Of a stretch of DNA of 64,000 nucleotides, positions 27,352 to 36,817 are shown piece by piece. This DNA is from Candidatus Handelsmanbacteria bacterium (lineage in GTDB: Bacteria > Latescibacterota > UBA2968 > UBA8231), in NCBI GenBank assembly GCA_016867395.1, contig VGJS01000016.1:1-64000 (forward strand). The letters are read 5' to 3'. A model generated the notes under the pieces. That model did no database searches, was not told where the DNA came from, and saw only the letters and a list, made by a program, of their open reading frames with translations. Both the position numbers and the translations under genes were made by a program. Positions within the stretch are counted from its first letter, which is position 1. The number at the start of each line of letters is the position of its first letter.

Positions 27352-28044
27352 ATGCGCGTGTTGATCACCGGTGCGGCCGGCGCTATCGGCTCGACTCTGG
27401 CCAAAGGCTTGCAGGCGCGCCACCTGTTGCGTGGCCTGGACCGGGTGCCCATGCCTCTGCTGGAGGATGCGGTGGTGGGCGACGTGGTGGACTTAGCCAC
27501 CGTGCTCACGGTTGCAAAAGGCATGGAGGCCATCGTCCATCTGGCCAATGTGGGGCCCGACTGGGAGGAGTGCCTGCAGAGCATGATCGGCACCTACAAT
27601 GTTTTGGAGGCCGCCAGGCAGTGCGGGGTGCGGCGGATTGCGTACGCCAGCCGGGCCGGGCTGCTGCCCAGGAGCTTTTATCCCCGGACCCTCCAGCGCA
27701 CGGTAGAGATGCTGCCCAAACCGGAGAGCTATTATTCGGTCACCAAGGTCTTCGGCGAGAGCCTGGGCTACATGTACTCCGTCCAGCACGGCCTGGAGGT
27801 AGTGGCGGTGCGCATCGGCAACTTCAACCGGGAGCGGGACCAACCTAGGGACCCCCATCACCTGAGCCACGGGGACTGCGTGCGGCTCTTCGAGCAGGCC
27901 CTCATCCACCCGGGGGTGAAGTACGAGGTAGTCTTCGGGGTCTCGGACAGCGACTGGCCCCTTTACGACTTAGAGCAGGGTCGCCGGGCCATCGGCTATT
28001 ATCCTCAAGATTACTCCCGCCCGCTAAAGGACCAGTGGCAATGA
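27352..28044 (+). CDS. NAD-dependent epimerase/dehydratase-family protein, uronate-dehydrogenase-like
   Basis: 230 aa. NAD-binding motif ITGAAGAIGS at residues 5-14, then GDVVDLATV, HLANVGPDWEECLQ, GTYNVLEAAR, a YASRAG strand and the catalytic YxxxK as YYSVTK. The closing VRIGNF segment is that of small extended-SDR proteins such as uronate dehydrogenase, which oxidises galacturonate or glucuronate to the aldarolactone. The position directly after a rhamnogalacturonan-lyase-like gene supports a uronate substrate, but this is inferred from context. Family members usually run 250-270 aa; this one is slightly short. The stop overlaps the ATG of the following oxidoreductase stub. Confidence 0.75.
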   Translation: MRVLITGAAGAIGSTLAKGLQARHLLRGLDRVPMPLLEDAVVGDVVDLATVLTVAKGMEAIVHLANVGPDWEECLQSMIGTYNVLEAARQCGVRRIAYASRAGLLPRSFYPRTLQRTVEMLPKPESYYSVTKVFGESLGYMYSVQHGLEVVAVRIGNFNRERDQPRDPHHLSHGDCVRLFEQALIHPGVKYEVVFGVSDSDWPLYDLEQGRRAIGYYPQDYSRPLKDQWQ

Positions 28045-28145
28045 GCCAGTACTTGGTGGGGCTCATCGGCTGCGGCCGCAAGGGCACCCAGCACGCCAGG
28101 GCCTACCAGATCATCACCGCGTTGCCGCTGGAGTGGTTTAGGTAA
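28041..28145 (+). pseudogene. Gfo/Idh/MocA oxidoreductase, reduced to its first 22 or so codons
   Basis: ATG 28041 overlaps the preceding stop and starts SQYLVGLIGCGRKGTQHARA, the classic N-terminal Rossmann strand-loop-helix (GxGxxGxxHARAY) of Gfo/Idh/MocA dehydrogenases. After ARAY, at about 28106, the sequence becomes the 3' end of the opposite-strand DUF6785 gene, and the frame ends at TAA 28143-28145. About 300 codons are missing. This looks like a deletion or rearrangement junction, or an assembly join, exactly between the two genes. Confidence 0.65.
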
Positions 28146-30052
28146 TCGATGAAGTACCAGACCCCGGCGGTGACAAACTGGCCCAGGATCAGGCCCAGGA
28201 AAAGGGGGCGGGTTCGCAGGTAGAGCCCGGGTCCCCCGTAGCGCAGTACCACGGTTTTCAGCAGCCAGGCCAGGAAGACGCTGAAGAACATAGTGCCGAA
28301 GACTGCGCTGATGGGAAAGCCCAGGGGGTGGAAGGGCCACCACAGGAAGCGCTGGCGGGCCAGCATCAGCAGGCCCATGATGGTGGCCCCGATGGCCGTG
28401 TACCCCCAGTTCTCCCAGTGGGGTCCCTCGGAGGTCTGCATCCGCGAGGCAGCGTTGTCGAAGGGATAGCGGGCCGCCCCATCGAAGAAGAACTGGTCGG
28501 TGTTGATGCCCCCGTACTGGTAGGCCAGCACGAGGATGGACCAGATCGAGCACACGAGGGTGACCCCGATGGCCGCCATCATCGCCCAGAAGACCAGGCG
28601 CCGCCTCTTCCGGATGGTCTCCTCGACCAGCTTGAGGCCGTTGGCGCAGGAGGCCATCACAAAGGTGAGGATGTCGCTGGCCCAGATGTAGGTGAAGGCC
28701 AGGGCGATGATGCCCGAGGGGCCCAGGGCCCGGGTTCCCAGGCCGGCGGCCACGAAGTCCGAGGCGATCATAGGCGCAAAGATAAAAGCAACCCCCCCCT
28801 CGGCCACCACACGGGTGATGCCGACGAAGAGGACGATGGCGAAGAAGATGTAGACCACGGCGACCCAGCCAGGCAGCCCGGACATCCACAGCCACACCCC
28901 CATAAAGAGCAGGCCGCCGGCCAGGGTGAGCAGGGCCGCCCGGTAGGAGAGGATCTCACCGGCGTCGTCCGCCGCCGCTTTTCCCCAGGCCTGGCGCCAG
29001 ACCTGCCCGAGGTGGCCGCGGGCGGTCCACAGGCCAAAGAGCACCAGCACAATCACCGCGCCAAAGCCCTGGTGCACCACGATGGTCCCGGTGTAGGCGC
29101 TGTACACCCCCAGGGCCGGATCGATCTTCTGGAAGCCGAGGATGTTAAAGACTCCCTGCTGGACAGTGTTGAGCAGGTAGAAGAAGCACGCGCCAAAGGC
29201 GATGTCCCGGTTGACGAAATAGGAGAAGCCAAGCATCTGGAAGCTCAGGTTGACAGGGATAAGGACGGTGTTGCGAAACAGGGAGATCTCGGTGCCCATG
29301 GTCAGGCGGGGGACAAAGGGGAAGTAGTGGTTCAGGCCGTTAAGGCTCTGGAGCAGGGCGGGGATGGCGAAGCCCAGCCACATCAACCCGCTCTTGAAGA
29401 AGGGCTTGACTAGCGAAGGCCGGGCATGGTCCTGGATCATGGAGAGGGGGACCTGCACTAGGGGAAATATCAGGCGCTCCCCTTCGATCCACTGCTTGCG
29501 CAGGATGACCATGCTGGAAATCATCACCAGGTAGAGGGCCAGGACAAAGGGAAGCCAGCAGGCCAGGGGGCGCAGCCAGAGCCCCCAAGGGATGGGCTCC
29601 CCCTTGGGCGCCCCCTCGTAAAAATGCTGGATCTCCGCCAACTCGTAGTGGGGGATGATCCAGTCGGGGATGAAGGGCACCAGCAGTTCGTTCCAGTTGT
29701 TCTCGGGGGTGGCGTAGTAGATTACGCTGGTGATGTCGGGCAGGAGGAAGGCGCTCAGCCCCCATTCGGGGATGGCGGTGGCCACAATCCACATGATGTA
29801 GATCAGGGCCAACTCGGCGCGGTTGAGCATCCACGCGCGGCGCAACAGGCCCAGGGCGGTGTTGCCGAAGAGCACCAGGAAGAAGAAGAGGATGATGGCC
29901 GCGGGGGTGTTGAAGTAGGAGGCGATGCGCGAGCCGTGCAGCACCATGTTGCAGTACGGCACCCCCGCGCCGATGACCGCGCAGCCCAGGGCGCCGACGA
30001 GCAGAGCGCGCAGGGTAGGGGCCTGGCTGAGGGGCGCGAACAGGGAGGGCAT
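28103..30052 (-). CDS. DUF6785-type polytopic membrane protein
   Basis: 649 aa with about 14-16 hydrophobic helices (for example PAAIILFFFLVLFGNTALGL, FVLALYLVMISSMVIL, VAVVYIFFAIVLFVG). Loop signatures PEWGLSAFLLPDITSVIYYA, WNELLVPFIPDWIIPHYELA and FEGAPKGEPIPW-like (YEGAPKGEPIPWGLW) are those I associate with the DUF6785/DUF6784 family, common in Latescibacterota, Lentisphaerota and Planctomycetota and distantly like oligopeptide transporters. No ATP-binding motif. Transport of a sugar or peptide is only a guess. It lies 12 bases after the parvulin gene on the same strand, and its 3' end abuts the truncated oxidoreductase. Confidence 0.72.
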   Translation of the reverse strand: MPSLFAPLSQAPTLRALLVGALGCAVIGAGVPYCNMVLHGSRIASYFNTPAAIILFFFLVLFGNTALGLLRRAWMLNRAELALIYIMWIVATAIPEWGLSAFLLPDITSVIYYATPENNWNELLVPFIPDWIIPHYELAEIQHFYEGAPKGEPIPWGLWLRPLACWLPFVLALYLVMISSMVILRKQWIEGERLIFPLVQVPLSMIQDHARPSLVKPFFKSGLMWLGFAIPALLQSLNGLNHYFPFVPRLTMGTEISLFRNTVLIPVNLSFQMLGFSYFVNRDIAFGACFFYLLNTVQQGVFNILGFQKIDPALGVYSAYTGTIVVHQGFGAVIVLVLFGLWTARGHLGQVWRQAWGKAAADDAGEILSYRAALLTLAGGLLFMGVWLWMSGLPGWVAVVYIFFAIVLFVGITRVVAEGGVAFIFAPMIASDFVAAGLGTRALGPSGIIALAFTYIWASDILTFVMASCANGLKLVEETIRKRRRLVFWAMMAAIGVTLVCSIWSILVLAYQYGGINTDQFFFDGAARYPFDNAASRMQTSEGPHWENWGYTAIGATIMGLLMLARQRFLWWPFHPLGFPISAVFGTMFFSVFLAWLLKTVVLRYGGPGLYLRTRPLFLGLILGQFVTAGVWYFIDYLNHSSGNAVMIW

Positions 30053-30064
30053 CTTCAGCAGTGT

Positions 30065-31729
30065 TTAATGCGGTGCCTCCGGCAGGCGCACCTGGCCGAG
30101 TGCTTCGGGAAAGAGGCGGACCTGGGCGGCGTATTTCTCGCGCAGAGCGGCGACCAGGACGTTGAAGAGTTCCTCCTCCTTCTGGTAGCGCAAGGTGGCC
30201 CCGGCCTGTTCCCTGACCGCCGCGAAGGGCTGTGCCTGGCCGCCGCTTTTCTCCAGCAGGCGGAAGACCGAGTACCCTTCCTTGGCCGCCACCGGACCCA
30301 CTAGCTGCCCCGGTTCGGCCCCCAGGGCGCGGGGCACCAGCTCGCCGTGGGCGGTTTCCTCGTAGGAGTGGAGGTGGAGCCTGCCCTCGTTCTCCACCGC
30401 GCCGGGGCGCTGGCTCAGGTGGACTAAAGAGGCCAGGTCAGCGCCCTCATCCAGGTGCCGGCGTACCTGCAGAGCCTGTTCCTGGTCGGGCAGGAGAATC
30501 TCCTGGATCACCAACTCGGCGGGAGCGCTGAAGAGCTTGGGGCTGTCTTGGTAGAAACGCCGGGCCTCCTCCTCGCCAACGCTGATCTGGTCGCCGATGG
30601 CCCTCTGGCGCAGGGTCTTGAGCAGCAACTCGATAATTATGCGTTCCTTCCAGGCGAGGAAGGCCGGGGTATCCAGGTCTCCTTCCCGGCGGGCGGCCTC
30701 GGCGAAAAGAAAGTCCGGCAGCACCAACTGCCAGGCGGCGCGAACCACTTCGGTGCTGTCGCCCAGGCCGGGCCGGACCCCCGCCTGGCGAAAGACCGCC
30801 AGGTAGTCGCCGACGCTCACCTGCCCGCCCGCAAAGGTGTAGAGCGGGGTGGCGGCTTCCCAGGGGAAAAGCGGCGGAAAGAACTGCGCGCCAGACTGTT
30901 TGGCCACCAGGATCTCCAGTCCATCGCCTTGCAGCATGAGGTCGAATTGGTGGGCCAGTTCCTCGGCTGCCGCACGGCTTTCGCGGGCCAGCTTCTCCTT
31001 CCAGAGCCGGCGGTAGATTTGCGGGCGGTAGAGGGAGAAATCCGCGTCCCGCTCCTCGTCAAAACGGATTAACTGGTAGGCGCCCCGCAGGGGCAGCGGC
31101 GGGGAAGGTTGGCCGGGAGAGAGGGTGTCGAAAAGGGCTGGGGGGATGTGCAGACGCTCGGCCCAGGTCCGGTTGATGAAGCCCATGTAGCCTCCCTTGG
31201 CGGCCCGGTTCTTCTCCAGGGAGTGGGCCTTGGCCAGGGCGGCGAAACTCGACCCCCACCGCAGCGCCGCCTCCAGTTGCTCGGCCTCGGCCCGGGTCTG
31301 CACCACCAGCCGGCTGAGGGAGCGCTCGCGCGCCATTCCCGCCGCGGCGAAGTGGGTCTTGAGTTCCTCCTCCGCAACGCTGATCCGCCGGTTGAGCCGG
31401 GCCTCGCGGTAAGCCTTGACCGCCTGGAGGCGGCAGGCTGCTTCGAGCTCCGCCACCAGGGCGCCGGTGGTATCCAGGCCCATGGCCCGGGCTTCGCGGA
31501 CCAGCAGCTTCTCGTCGATCAGGGTCTGCAGGTAATCGAGGCGCGCCTCCTGGCCGGCTTTGGTCGAGCGCAACCCGGGCAACAGCGAGGCGGCGAAGCG
31601 CTCCACCTCCTCGGCGGCGATGAACTCCTCGCCCACTTGGGCGACGGGGCGCTCCGGGGCGCGGTCTCCAGCGCAGGCGGCCAGCGAGAAGAGCAGGGCC
31701 CACCACCAGGGGCGTTGCGGCCGCATCAT
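30065..31729 (-). CDS. Periplasmic peptidyl-prolyl isomerase, SurA/PpiC (parvulin) type, lipoprotein
   Basis: 554 aa. A signal peptide ends in a lipobox (LFSLAACAGD, Cys19). A SurA-like N-domain (residues about 25-125) follows. Two parvulin-type regions are visible: about 128-230 (SLSRLVVQTRAEAEQLEAAL … AKGGYMGFINR) and about 400-505 (LVIQEILLPDQEQALQVRRH … GELVPRALG … VFRLLEK). Such proteins chaperone outer-membrane proteins through the periplasm. Its ATG overlaps the TGA of the upstream outer-membrane protein gene, so the pair is translationally coupled and the isomerase may serve that protein. The catalytic pattern is weak in the first domain. Confidence 0.8.
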   Translation of the reverse strand: MMRPQRPWWWALLFSLAACAGDRAPERPVAQVGEEFIAAEEVERFAASLLPGLRSTKAGQEARLDYLQTLIDEKLLVREARAMGLDTTGALVAELEAACRLQAVKAYREARLNRRISVAEEELKTHFAAAGMARERSLSRLVVQTRAEAEQLEAALRWGSSFAALAKAHSLEKNRAAKGGYMGFINRTWAERLHIPPALFDTLSPGQPSPPLPLRGAYQLIRFDEERDADFSLYRPQIYRRLWKEKLARESRAAAEELAHQFDLMLQGDGLEILVAKQSGAQFFPPLFPWEAATPLYTFAGGQVSVGDYLAVFRQAGVRPGLGDSTEVVRAAWQLVLPDFLFAEAARREGDLDTPAFLAWKERIIIELLLKTLRQRAIGDQISVGEEEARRFYQDSPKLFSAPAELVIQEILLPDQEQALQVRRHLDEGADLASLVHLSQRPGAVENEGRLHLHSYEETAHGELVPRALGAEPGQLVGPVAAKEGYSVFRLLEKSGGQAQPFAAVREQAGATLRYQKEEELFNVLVAALREKYAAQVRLFPEALGQVRLPEAPH

Positions 31730-34413
31730 TCGCCCAGTCCTGCGAACACCGTGATGAAAGACTCGCTGGTGGTGGTGCCCTGTTGGCCGCGCGGGTTGCG
31801 GTGATCCAGTTTCAACCCCAGCTGGGTGATCAGGTTGTAGCCCTGGTAGGCCACGGAATTGGAGAACTGCAGAGCCAGGACCCGACTAACAAAGTCGTTC
31901 CGCTCGTCCTTCAGGTCTTTGAACCAGAGCAGTTCCGTGCCGCCCTCGATAAAGGTGTGGTTGAGCAGCGGAAAGCGGCCGATGAGGGACAGTAGCTCGT
32001 TCACTTCCTCGCGCTGGCGAGCGCTCACCAAGTCGCGCGACTGGTGGCGGTACTCGCTCTTCCAGCGCGGTTCGAGTTGGATGCGGCCGATGGCCAGACG
32101 GTAGCCGGCCTTGTTAATCAGCCCGAAGAAGTGCTCGTCCGACTTGAAGCCGCGCAGCTGGCGCTCCTGGCGGTCGAGCAGGACGTGGGTGAGGTCGAAT
32201 TTGAGTTGGTGGGAGAATTTCAGCTCGCGTATCCCGGTGTAGTCGAAGCCCAGCCAAAAGGAGTTGCTCCAGGCATTCGCGAAGAGCAGCGGGTCGGCGA
32301 CGCGGCGCAGTTCGCCCTCGGACTCAGCGGTGAGGTACACCCACTGGAAGAGGTTCTCGGGGATCTGGTCTTTGGTGCGCTTGGCCAGGTCGAAGAAGCG
32401 CAGGCGGCCCAGGCCGGGGTAGTCCCTTTCCACGGTGGCCATGAAGTAGTTGGTCCGGTTGCGGCGGTCCTCGGAGAGCAGCCGTTCGTCGATGCGGCCG
32501 GCCAGCAGGCGGACCTCGGGGGTGAGGTAAAAGCCGGTGTAGGCGTTGTAGCCCTGGTGGTCTCGCCGGTAGGGGTAGTCGGGATCCTCGTCGTTTTCGA
32601 AGCGGTCCACCCAGCCGTTGTTGTTGGCGTCGATGCCAAAGAGGTATTCGGGGCGGTCCACGTTGTAGCGCAGAAAGGGCTCCTCGTAGTCGGGGATCTC
32701 GTTGCGGCGCCGGCTGCGGCGGTTGTCGTTCTGGTTGAAATCGGAGATGAAGTCATTGTTCTCGTCCCAGCCGGGAAAAACCTCGTTGTCGCCGGTCAGC
32801 CAGTCGATGCGCTGGTTGTCGGGGAAGCGGTCCTGGTCGTCGTTGTCGTCGACGAACTCGAAGAGGCGGCGGGTGTCGCCGTAATCGACAAAGCCCGGCC
32901 GCGGGGTGTCCTGGGCGACCAGGCTGGTGGTAGAATAGTTGTTGTCCATACTGAAGGCCTCGCCCATGGCGAAGAAGGGATAGTCCTGCTTGGTCAGGTT
33001 CATCATCCAGGCTGGGGCGGCCCGCTTGCCGACCACCCCGGAAACGCCGTCGTGGGTGACCAGGTTGGGATTGGGGTACATGCGATACCTGTAGGAGAGA
33101 TCATATTCGCCGTAGAAATTGCACCCCAGCACGTTGCGCACCTCGACGGTGCCGCCGTAGATCTGGTTGGCCGTGGGCAGCCCGTAATCGAAGCTCAGGA
33201 TGCGCAGGTTGGAGTTGTCCCTGACGTTGCCCGGGGCGCGGGCGACCAACAGGGGCACGGACTGCTCGCCGGCTGAGCCCACCCCGCCGGTGCCGCGCGA
33301 GGTCTGGCGGTCCGAGTTGGCCCACACCTGGTAGTCGTTGCCTACCGCCAGTCGGAAGCGGAGCGCGGTGATCTCGGATTTGTCGCCGTGGGCATTGGAG
33401 ACAAAGTCGGGGCTGTCCAGGTCATAGCGGATGCGGATGGGCTCCCGGCCGTCCGCGGCCAGAAAGCCGGCGCGCTGGAACCCGCCCTCGATCACCGGCT
33501 CGAAGCCGATCTCTCTAGCGCTTTCGGAGAAGCCGTCCAGGTAGGTGACGGTCAAGTCCGACCCTCCCTGGAAGTAGGAGGCTCCGCCCACCCCGTCCTC
33601 GGGCGAATCGTCGCGCAGGATGACCTCCACCCAGGAGACGGGGCGCTCGTTCTGGTCCACGGTCAGTTCGCCCTTAATGAGGCTGCTTTCGAAGCTCGAC
33701 AGCTGGGTGTGGGACTGGTGGCTGTTGACCATGGTGGCGCCGAGGGTGACGAAGTCCCCGACCTGCACCGTGGCCCGGCCCCCGAAGAGGGAGGTGTTGT
33801 TGGTGAAGCGGATGGGTGGGTCGGCGGCACTGCCCCCCGGGGCGTTGACGCGGGAGTAAAGGATGGTGGCGGCGTACTTGTCCGAGGCCAGGTCCCATTG
33901 CAGGCCGTCGAACTGGGGTTTGGAAAAGGTCATCGGGGTCAGGGTGGTGCGCAGCCGGTTGCTAATGCTGAGGGCATAATAGTACTGGCCCCGGGCATCC
34001 GAGGAGATCACCAAGCTGTTAAACCAGCTGGAAAACCGGGAGTCCTTAAATAGGGAATTGCCGAACTGGTTCTGGGGCTGGGTCTGGGTGTGGTCGTAGA
34101 TCAGCCAGCCGCGGGTGACAAAACGGCCGTACAGGTCGTAGAAGTAGTCGCCCTGCAGGTTGATGTCCACGTAGCGCTGGAAGAGGTTACGGGCGTAGTT
34201 AGTGTACTCCCACTGGCGCCACTGGTACTCTCGGTACAGCTCCTGGGGCACGTACCACCGGCGCACGGCCGGGTCCAGGGCGTTGAAGAGCACGCCCGGC
34301 CCCTGGAGGGTGAGGATGGCGGTGCCTTCGGTGGCGCCGGCGCGGGGGCCGCGGCTCTGGGCCATGGCGGCGCTGGCACAGAGGAGGAACGCCCACAGCA
34401 GCCATTTTTTCAT
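31726..34413 (-). CDS. Large outer-membrane beta-barrel-like protein
   Basis: 895 aa from the ATG at 34413, which has an AAGGGAGAG ribosome site and starts a signal peptide (KKWLLWAFLLCASAAMAQS). An upstream in-frame start would add 21 charged residues and is unlikely. The chain is rich in aromatic and alternating strands (GQYYYALSISNRL, YGEYDLSYRYRMY, FWLGFDYTGIRELKFSHQLK) and ends in strands (GYNLITQLGLKLDHR … SFITVFAGLGE), as expected of a barrel. A central acidic segment (DDNDDQDRFPDNQRIDWLTG … GWDENNDFISDFNQND) looks calcium-binding. I do not recognise a named family; similar long proteins occur in FCB-group candidate phyla. It is encoded between the discoidin-type protein gene (16 bases) and the parvulin gene (overlap). 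Confidence 0.6.
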   Translation of the reverse strand: MKKWLLWAFLLCASAAMAQSRGPRAGATEGTAILTLQGPGVLFNALDPAVRRWYVPQELYREYQWRQWEYTNYARNLFQRYVDINLQGDYFYDLYGRFVTRGWLIYDHTQTQPQNQFGNSLFKDSRFSSWFNSLVISSDARGQYYYALSISNRLRTTLTPMTFSKPQFDGLQWDLASDKYAATILYSRVNAPGGSAADPPIRFTNNTSLFGGRATVQVGDFVTLGATMVNSHQSHTQLSSFESSLIKGELTVDQNERPVSWVEVILRDDSPEDGVGGASYFQGGSDLTVTYLDGFSESAREIGFEPVIEGGFQRAGFLAADGREPIRIRYDLDSPDFVSNAHGDKSEITALRFRLAVGNDYQVWANSDRQTSRGTGGVGSAGEQSVPLLVARAPGNVRDNSNLRILSFDYGLPTANQIYGGTVEVRNVLGCNFYGEYDLSYRYRMYPNPNLVTHDGVSGVVGKRAAPAWMMNLTKQDYPFFAMGEAFSMDNNYSTTSLVAQDTPRPGFVDYGDTRRLFEFVDDNDDQDRFPDNQRIDWLTGDNEVFPGWDENNDFISDFNQNDNRRSRRRNEIPDYEEPFLRYNVDRPEYLFGIDANNNGWVDRFENDEDPDYPYRRDHQGYNAYTGFYLTPEVRLLAGRIDERLLSEDRRNRTNYFMATVERDYPGLGRLRFFDLAKRTKDQIPENLFQWVYLTAESEGELRRVADPLLFANAWSNSFWLGFDYTGIRELKFSHQLKFDLTHVLLDRQERQLRGFKSDEHFFGLINKAGYRLAIGRIQLEPRWKSEYRHQSRDLVSARQREEVNELLSLIGRFPLLNHTFIEGGTELLWFKDLKDERNDFVSRVLALQFSNSVAYQGYNLITQLGLKLDHRNPRGQQGTTTSESFITVFAGLGE

Positions 34414-34429
34414 GCCGAACTCTCCCTTG

Positions 34430-36817
34430 CTAATAGACCACCGCGATCGCGCCCGCCTTTTCCTCGGCCCGGGCATCGGCCCGGATCTTCACCCGGAACA
34501 GATAGAGGCCCGGAGGCACCACCTGCCCCCTGCCGTCGGTGCCGTCCCAGGGGACGGCATAGCGGCCGCTGGGGACCCCGATAGCGTGGAGGGTCCGGAG
34601 GTAGACGCCGGCCAGGGTGTAGAGCTGGACCGACAGCGAGGCCGGTTCGGTGACCTTGAGCACGTCGTAGCGGATCTCGGTGCGGTCGTTGCGGCCGTCG
34701 CCATTGGGCGTGAAGGGGTTGGGAAAGGCGCTAACCCCGCTCAAGAGCTGGCCGCTCAGGTCGATTAGCACGGTGAGCCCGGAGAGGTTGTCGGCGTCGC
34801 CCTCGCCCAGGCTGGCCACATTGCCGGCCACCGCCGGCTGGGGCAGTCCCGCGCTCTGCTCGTCGAAGGCCCAGCCCTCAAAGGTGGTGCCGTAACGCAG
34901 GACCGCGGTAGCGAAGCGGAGTTGGAGCACCGAGTTACTGTTGGCGACCCGCGGGAAGCGCACCCGGAAGCGGTCCTCGCCGACGGCCACCAGAGCAAAA
35001 TCCCCTTTCTGGAGGGGCAGATTCAAACCCTCCACTGGCTCGCCGAAGGCCTGGGAGGCTCTAACCTGGCCGTCGGCCTCGAGCAACCGGATCTCGACCA
35101 AGCGCTGGATGGGCACCGGGGTGCGGATCTCGAAGCTGTCGAAACCCAGGTCGCCGGCCGGGTCGATCAGGGGGCGCACCGCGTAAGTAAACTCCACGTT
35201 TTGGTCCGGGGCCACCTCGCGGGGAAAGATCTCGGCCAGCAGTTTCTGGGCTAGGGGAGGGGTGGAGACTTCGAAGCTCAGGGAGTCGAGGCTCTGGGCC
35301 GCGTCGAGATCGCTTTCGAAGCGGACCTCGAACTGGAAATAGCGGCGCGGGGCGGGTGAGGTGATCTGGACGCCTTGCTGCCCTCCTTCGGCCGGATAGG
35401 GCGCCGACCAGGGGCTCCAGTGCTCGTTGTCGTCTAGAATCGGCCCGCGCTCCTCAGCGGGCAGGGCGTTGTAGGTGGCGGCGGTCAGCAGATTGCCCTT
35501 CCGGTCATAAGGCACCTCCTCGTCGATATTGGCGCGCCGGAAGTACTGGGCCCCGCCTTCCGCGATCCAGGCCCTGACCGCGCGGCTCAGGCCTTTGTAG
35601 ATATCCGGGGGGATCTGGGTCGCCCCCAGCGAGACCGTGTCCTGGGCCTCGGCAGCGGCTGCCTCGTACGCGGCGCGCCCGGGCTGGGGCTCCCCCCCGA
35701 CCAGGGTGTAGCTGGCGCCGGCACCCTCCAGCCAGTCCTTCACCTCCAGGACCAGGGCCCGGTACTCCGTCGGCGAGAGGCGCCGGGAGGGCAGTTGCAC
35801 CGGCATCAGCGCCCCGCCCACCTCGGCCCGCTCGTAGGAGATTTGGTCCAGGGCAAAGCGGAAAGGCTCCTCGCTCAGCCCGCGCGAGGTCACTGTGCGG
35901 GTGAAGATCAGGGTGGTGGGCACGGCGCCGGTGCGGGTGCGCACGAAGAGGCGCGACTTGCGCGGATCGCCAATGGCCTGGGCGGCCCAGCGGAGCCGGC
36001 CCCAAACCGCCTTCTTTTCTCCCAGGTCGAAGACATCGGAGAGGAAACGGCTGGCGGGTACGTACCCCCGCCCGTACAGCTCGATCTCGTCCACCTCGAA
36101 ACCCACCGTGGTGAGGGAGGTCAGGCGCAGGTGGCGGACGAACTGGAGCGGGATGGCGACCTGGGTGTCGGACTGGGTGTTGTCCTCGTCGCGGGCTATC
36201 AGGGTCCACAGGGGCGAGCCGGACTCGGTGAGATTGGCCGGAGTGCCGTCGCTGACGCTGAGCTCGTAGGCCTTGAGGAAGTCGCTGGGGAAGAAGGAAC
36301 TGGGGAAGAAGCGGATGCGGTCGATGCCGAAGCGCTCGCCCAAGTCGATGTCGATGTGCTCGCCCAGGGGGTTGACGTTCCTCTTGGTGGGCGAACTCTT
36401 GCGCACGTACACCGTCTCGCTGCCGTCGATGATGCCCCCCAGGATCCGGTCCAGCTCGGCCGGGGCGATGTCGCCGACGTTGGGCGAGGAGATGAGGGGA
36501 AGGCCCCCCTGTTCGCGGATGAGGTCAAAGACGTTGCGCGCCGGATCGATCTGAGTGGGAGAGATCCGGCCCGGCGCGGATTCAAAGTCGACGATCCCGC
36601 CCGGGGCATTGCCCTTGCCGGCGCTGCGCGCGGTGAGGGGAAAATCAGGGGGCAGCGCAGGAGGCGAGCTTTTTTCATCCCCCCCCCCTTGCTGCCAGGG
36701 GTGTTCCGCGCCGCCGATGACGATGGTCTGCACTGCCAGTCCCTGGTGCGCGAAAATCAGCGCTCCGCACCAAAACCAAAATCGGATTAGATAGAGGAAA
36801 AATCTGCCAAAGTTCAT
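34430..36817 (-). CDS. Secreted discoidin-type protein A with 'YNALP…RGP' motif and C-terminal NPFTPNGDG domain
   Basis: 795 aa from ATG 36817, giving a signal-anchor-like N-terminus (NFGRFFLYLIRFWFWCGALI … GLAVQT). Residues about 120-260 resemble an F5/8 type C (discoidin) sandwich (IDIDLGERFGIDRIRFFPSS … VDEIELYGRGYVP). A second sandwich and linker follow. The unit TYNALPAEERGPI leading to WSPWSAPY lies near residues 445-470. Then comes a module shared with the two plus-strand relatives (PRRYFQFEVRF … AEIFPREV … DLGFDSFEI). Residues about 700-795 are the FlgD-like C-terminal domain (AFPNPFTPNGDGRND … PWDGTDGRGQVVPPGLYLFR), ending IAVVY. It leads a minus-strand operon with the barrel-like and parvulin genes. 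Surface adhesin or component of an outer-membrane complex, by inference. Confidence 0.7.
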   Translation of the reverse strand: MNFGRFFLYLIRFWFWCGALIFAHQGLAVQTIVIGGAEHPWQQGGGDEKSSPPALPPDFPLTARSAGKGNAPGGIVDFESAPGRISPTQIDPARNVFDLIREQGGLPLISSPNVGDIAPAELDRILGGIIDGSETVYVRKSSPTKRNVNPLGEHIDIDLGERFGIDRIRFFPSSFFPSDFLKAYELSVSDGTPANLTESGSPLWTLIARDEDNTQSDTQVAIPLQFVRHLRLTSLTTVGFEVDEIELYGRGYVPASRFLSDVFDLGEKKAVWGRLRWAAQAIGDPRKSRLFVRTRTGAVPTTLIFTRTVTSRGLSEEPFRFALDQISYERAEVGGALMPVQLPSRRLSPTEYRALVLEVKDWLEGAGASYTLVGGEPQPGRAAYEAAAAEAQDTVSLGATQIPPDIYKGLSRAVRAWIAEGGAQYFRRANIDEEVPYDRKGNLLTAATYNALPAEERGPILDDNEHWSPWSAPYPAEGGQQGVQITSPAPRRYFQFEVRFESDLDAAQSLDSLSFEVSTPPLAQKLLAEIFPREVAPDQNVEFTYAVRPLIDPAGDLGFDSFEIRTPVPIQRLVEIRLLEADGQVRASQAFGEPVEGLNLPLQKGDFALVAVGEDRFRVRFPRVANSNSVLQLRFATAVLRYGTTFEGWAFDEQSAGLPQPAVAGNVASLGEGDADNLSGLTVLIDLSGQLLSGVSAFPNPFTPNGDGRNDRTEIRYDVLKVTEPASLSVQLYTLAGVYLRTLHAIGVPSGRYAVPWDGTDGRGQVVPPGLYLFRVKIRADARAEEKAGAIAVVY

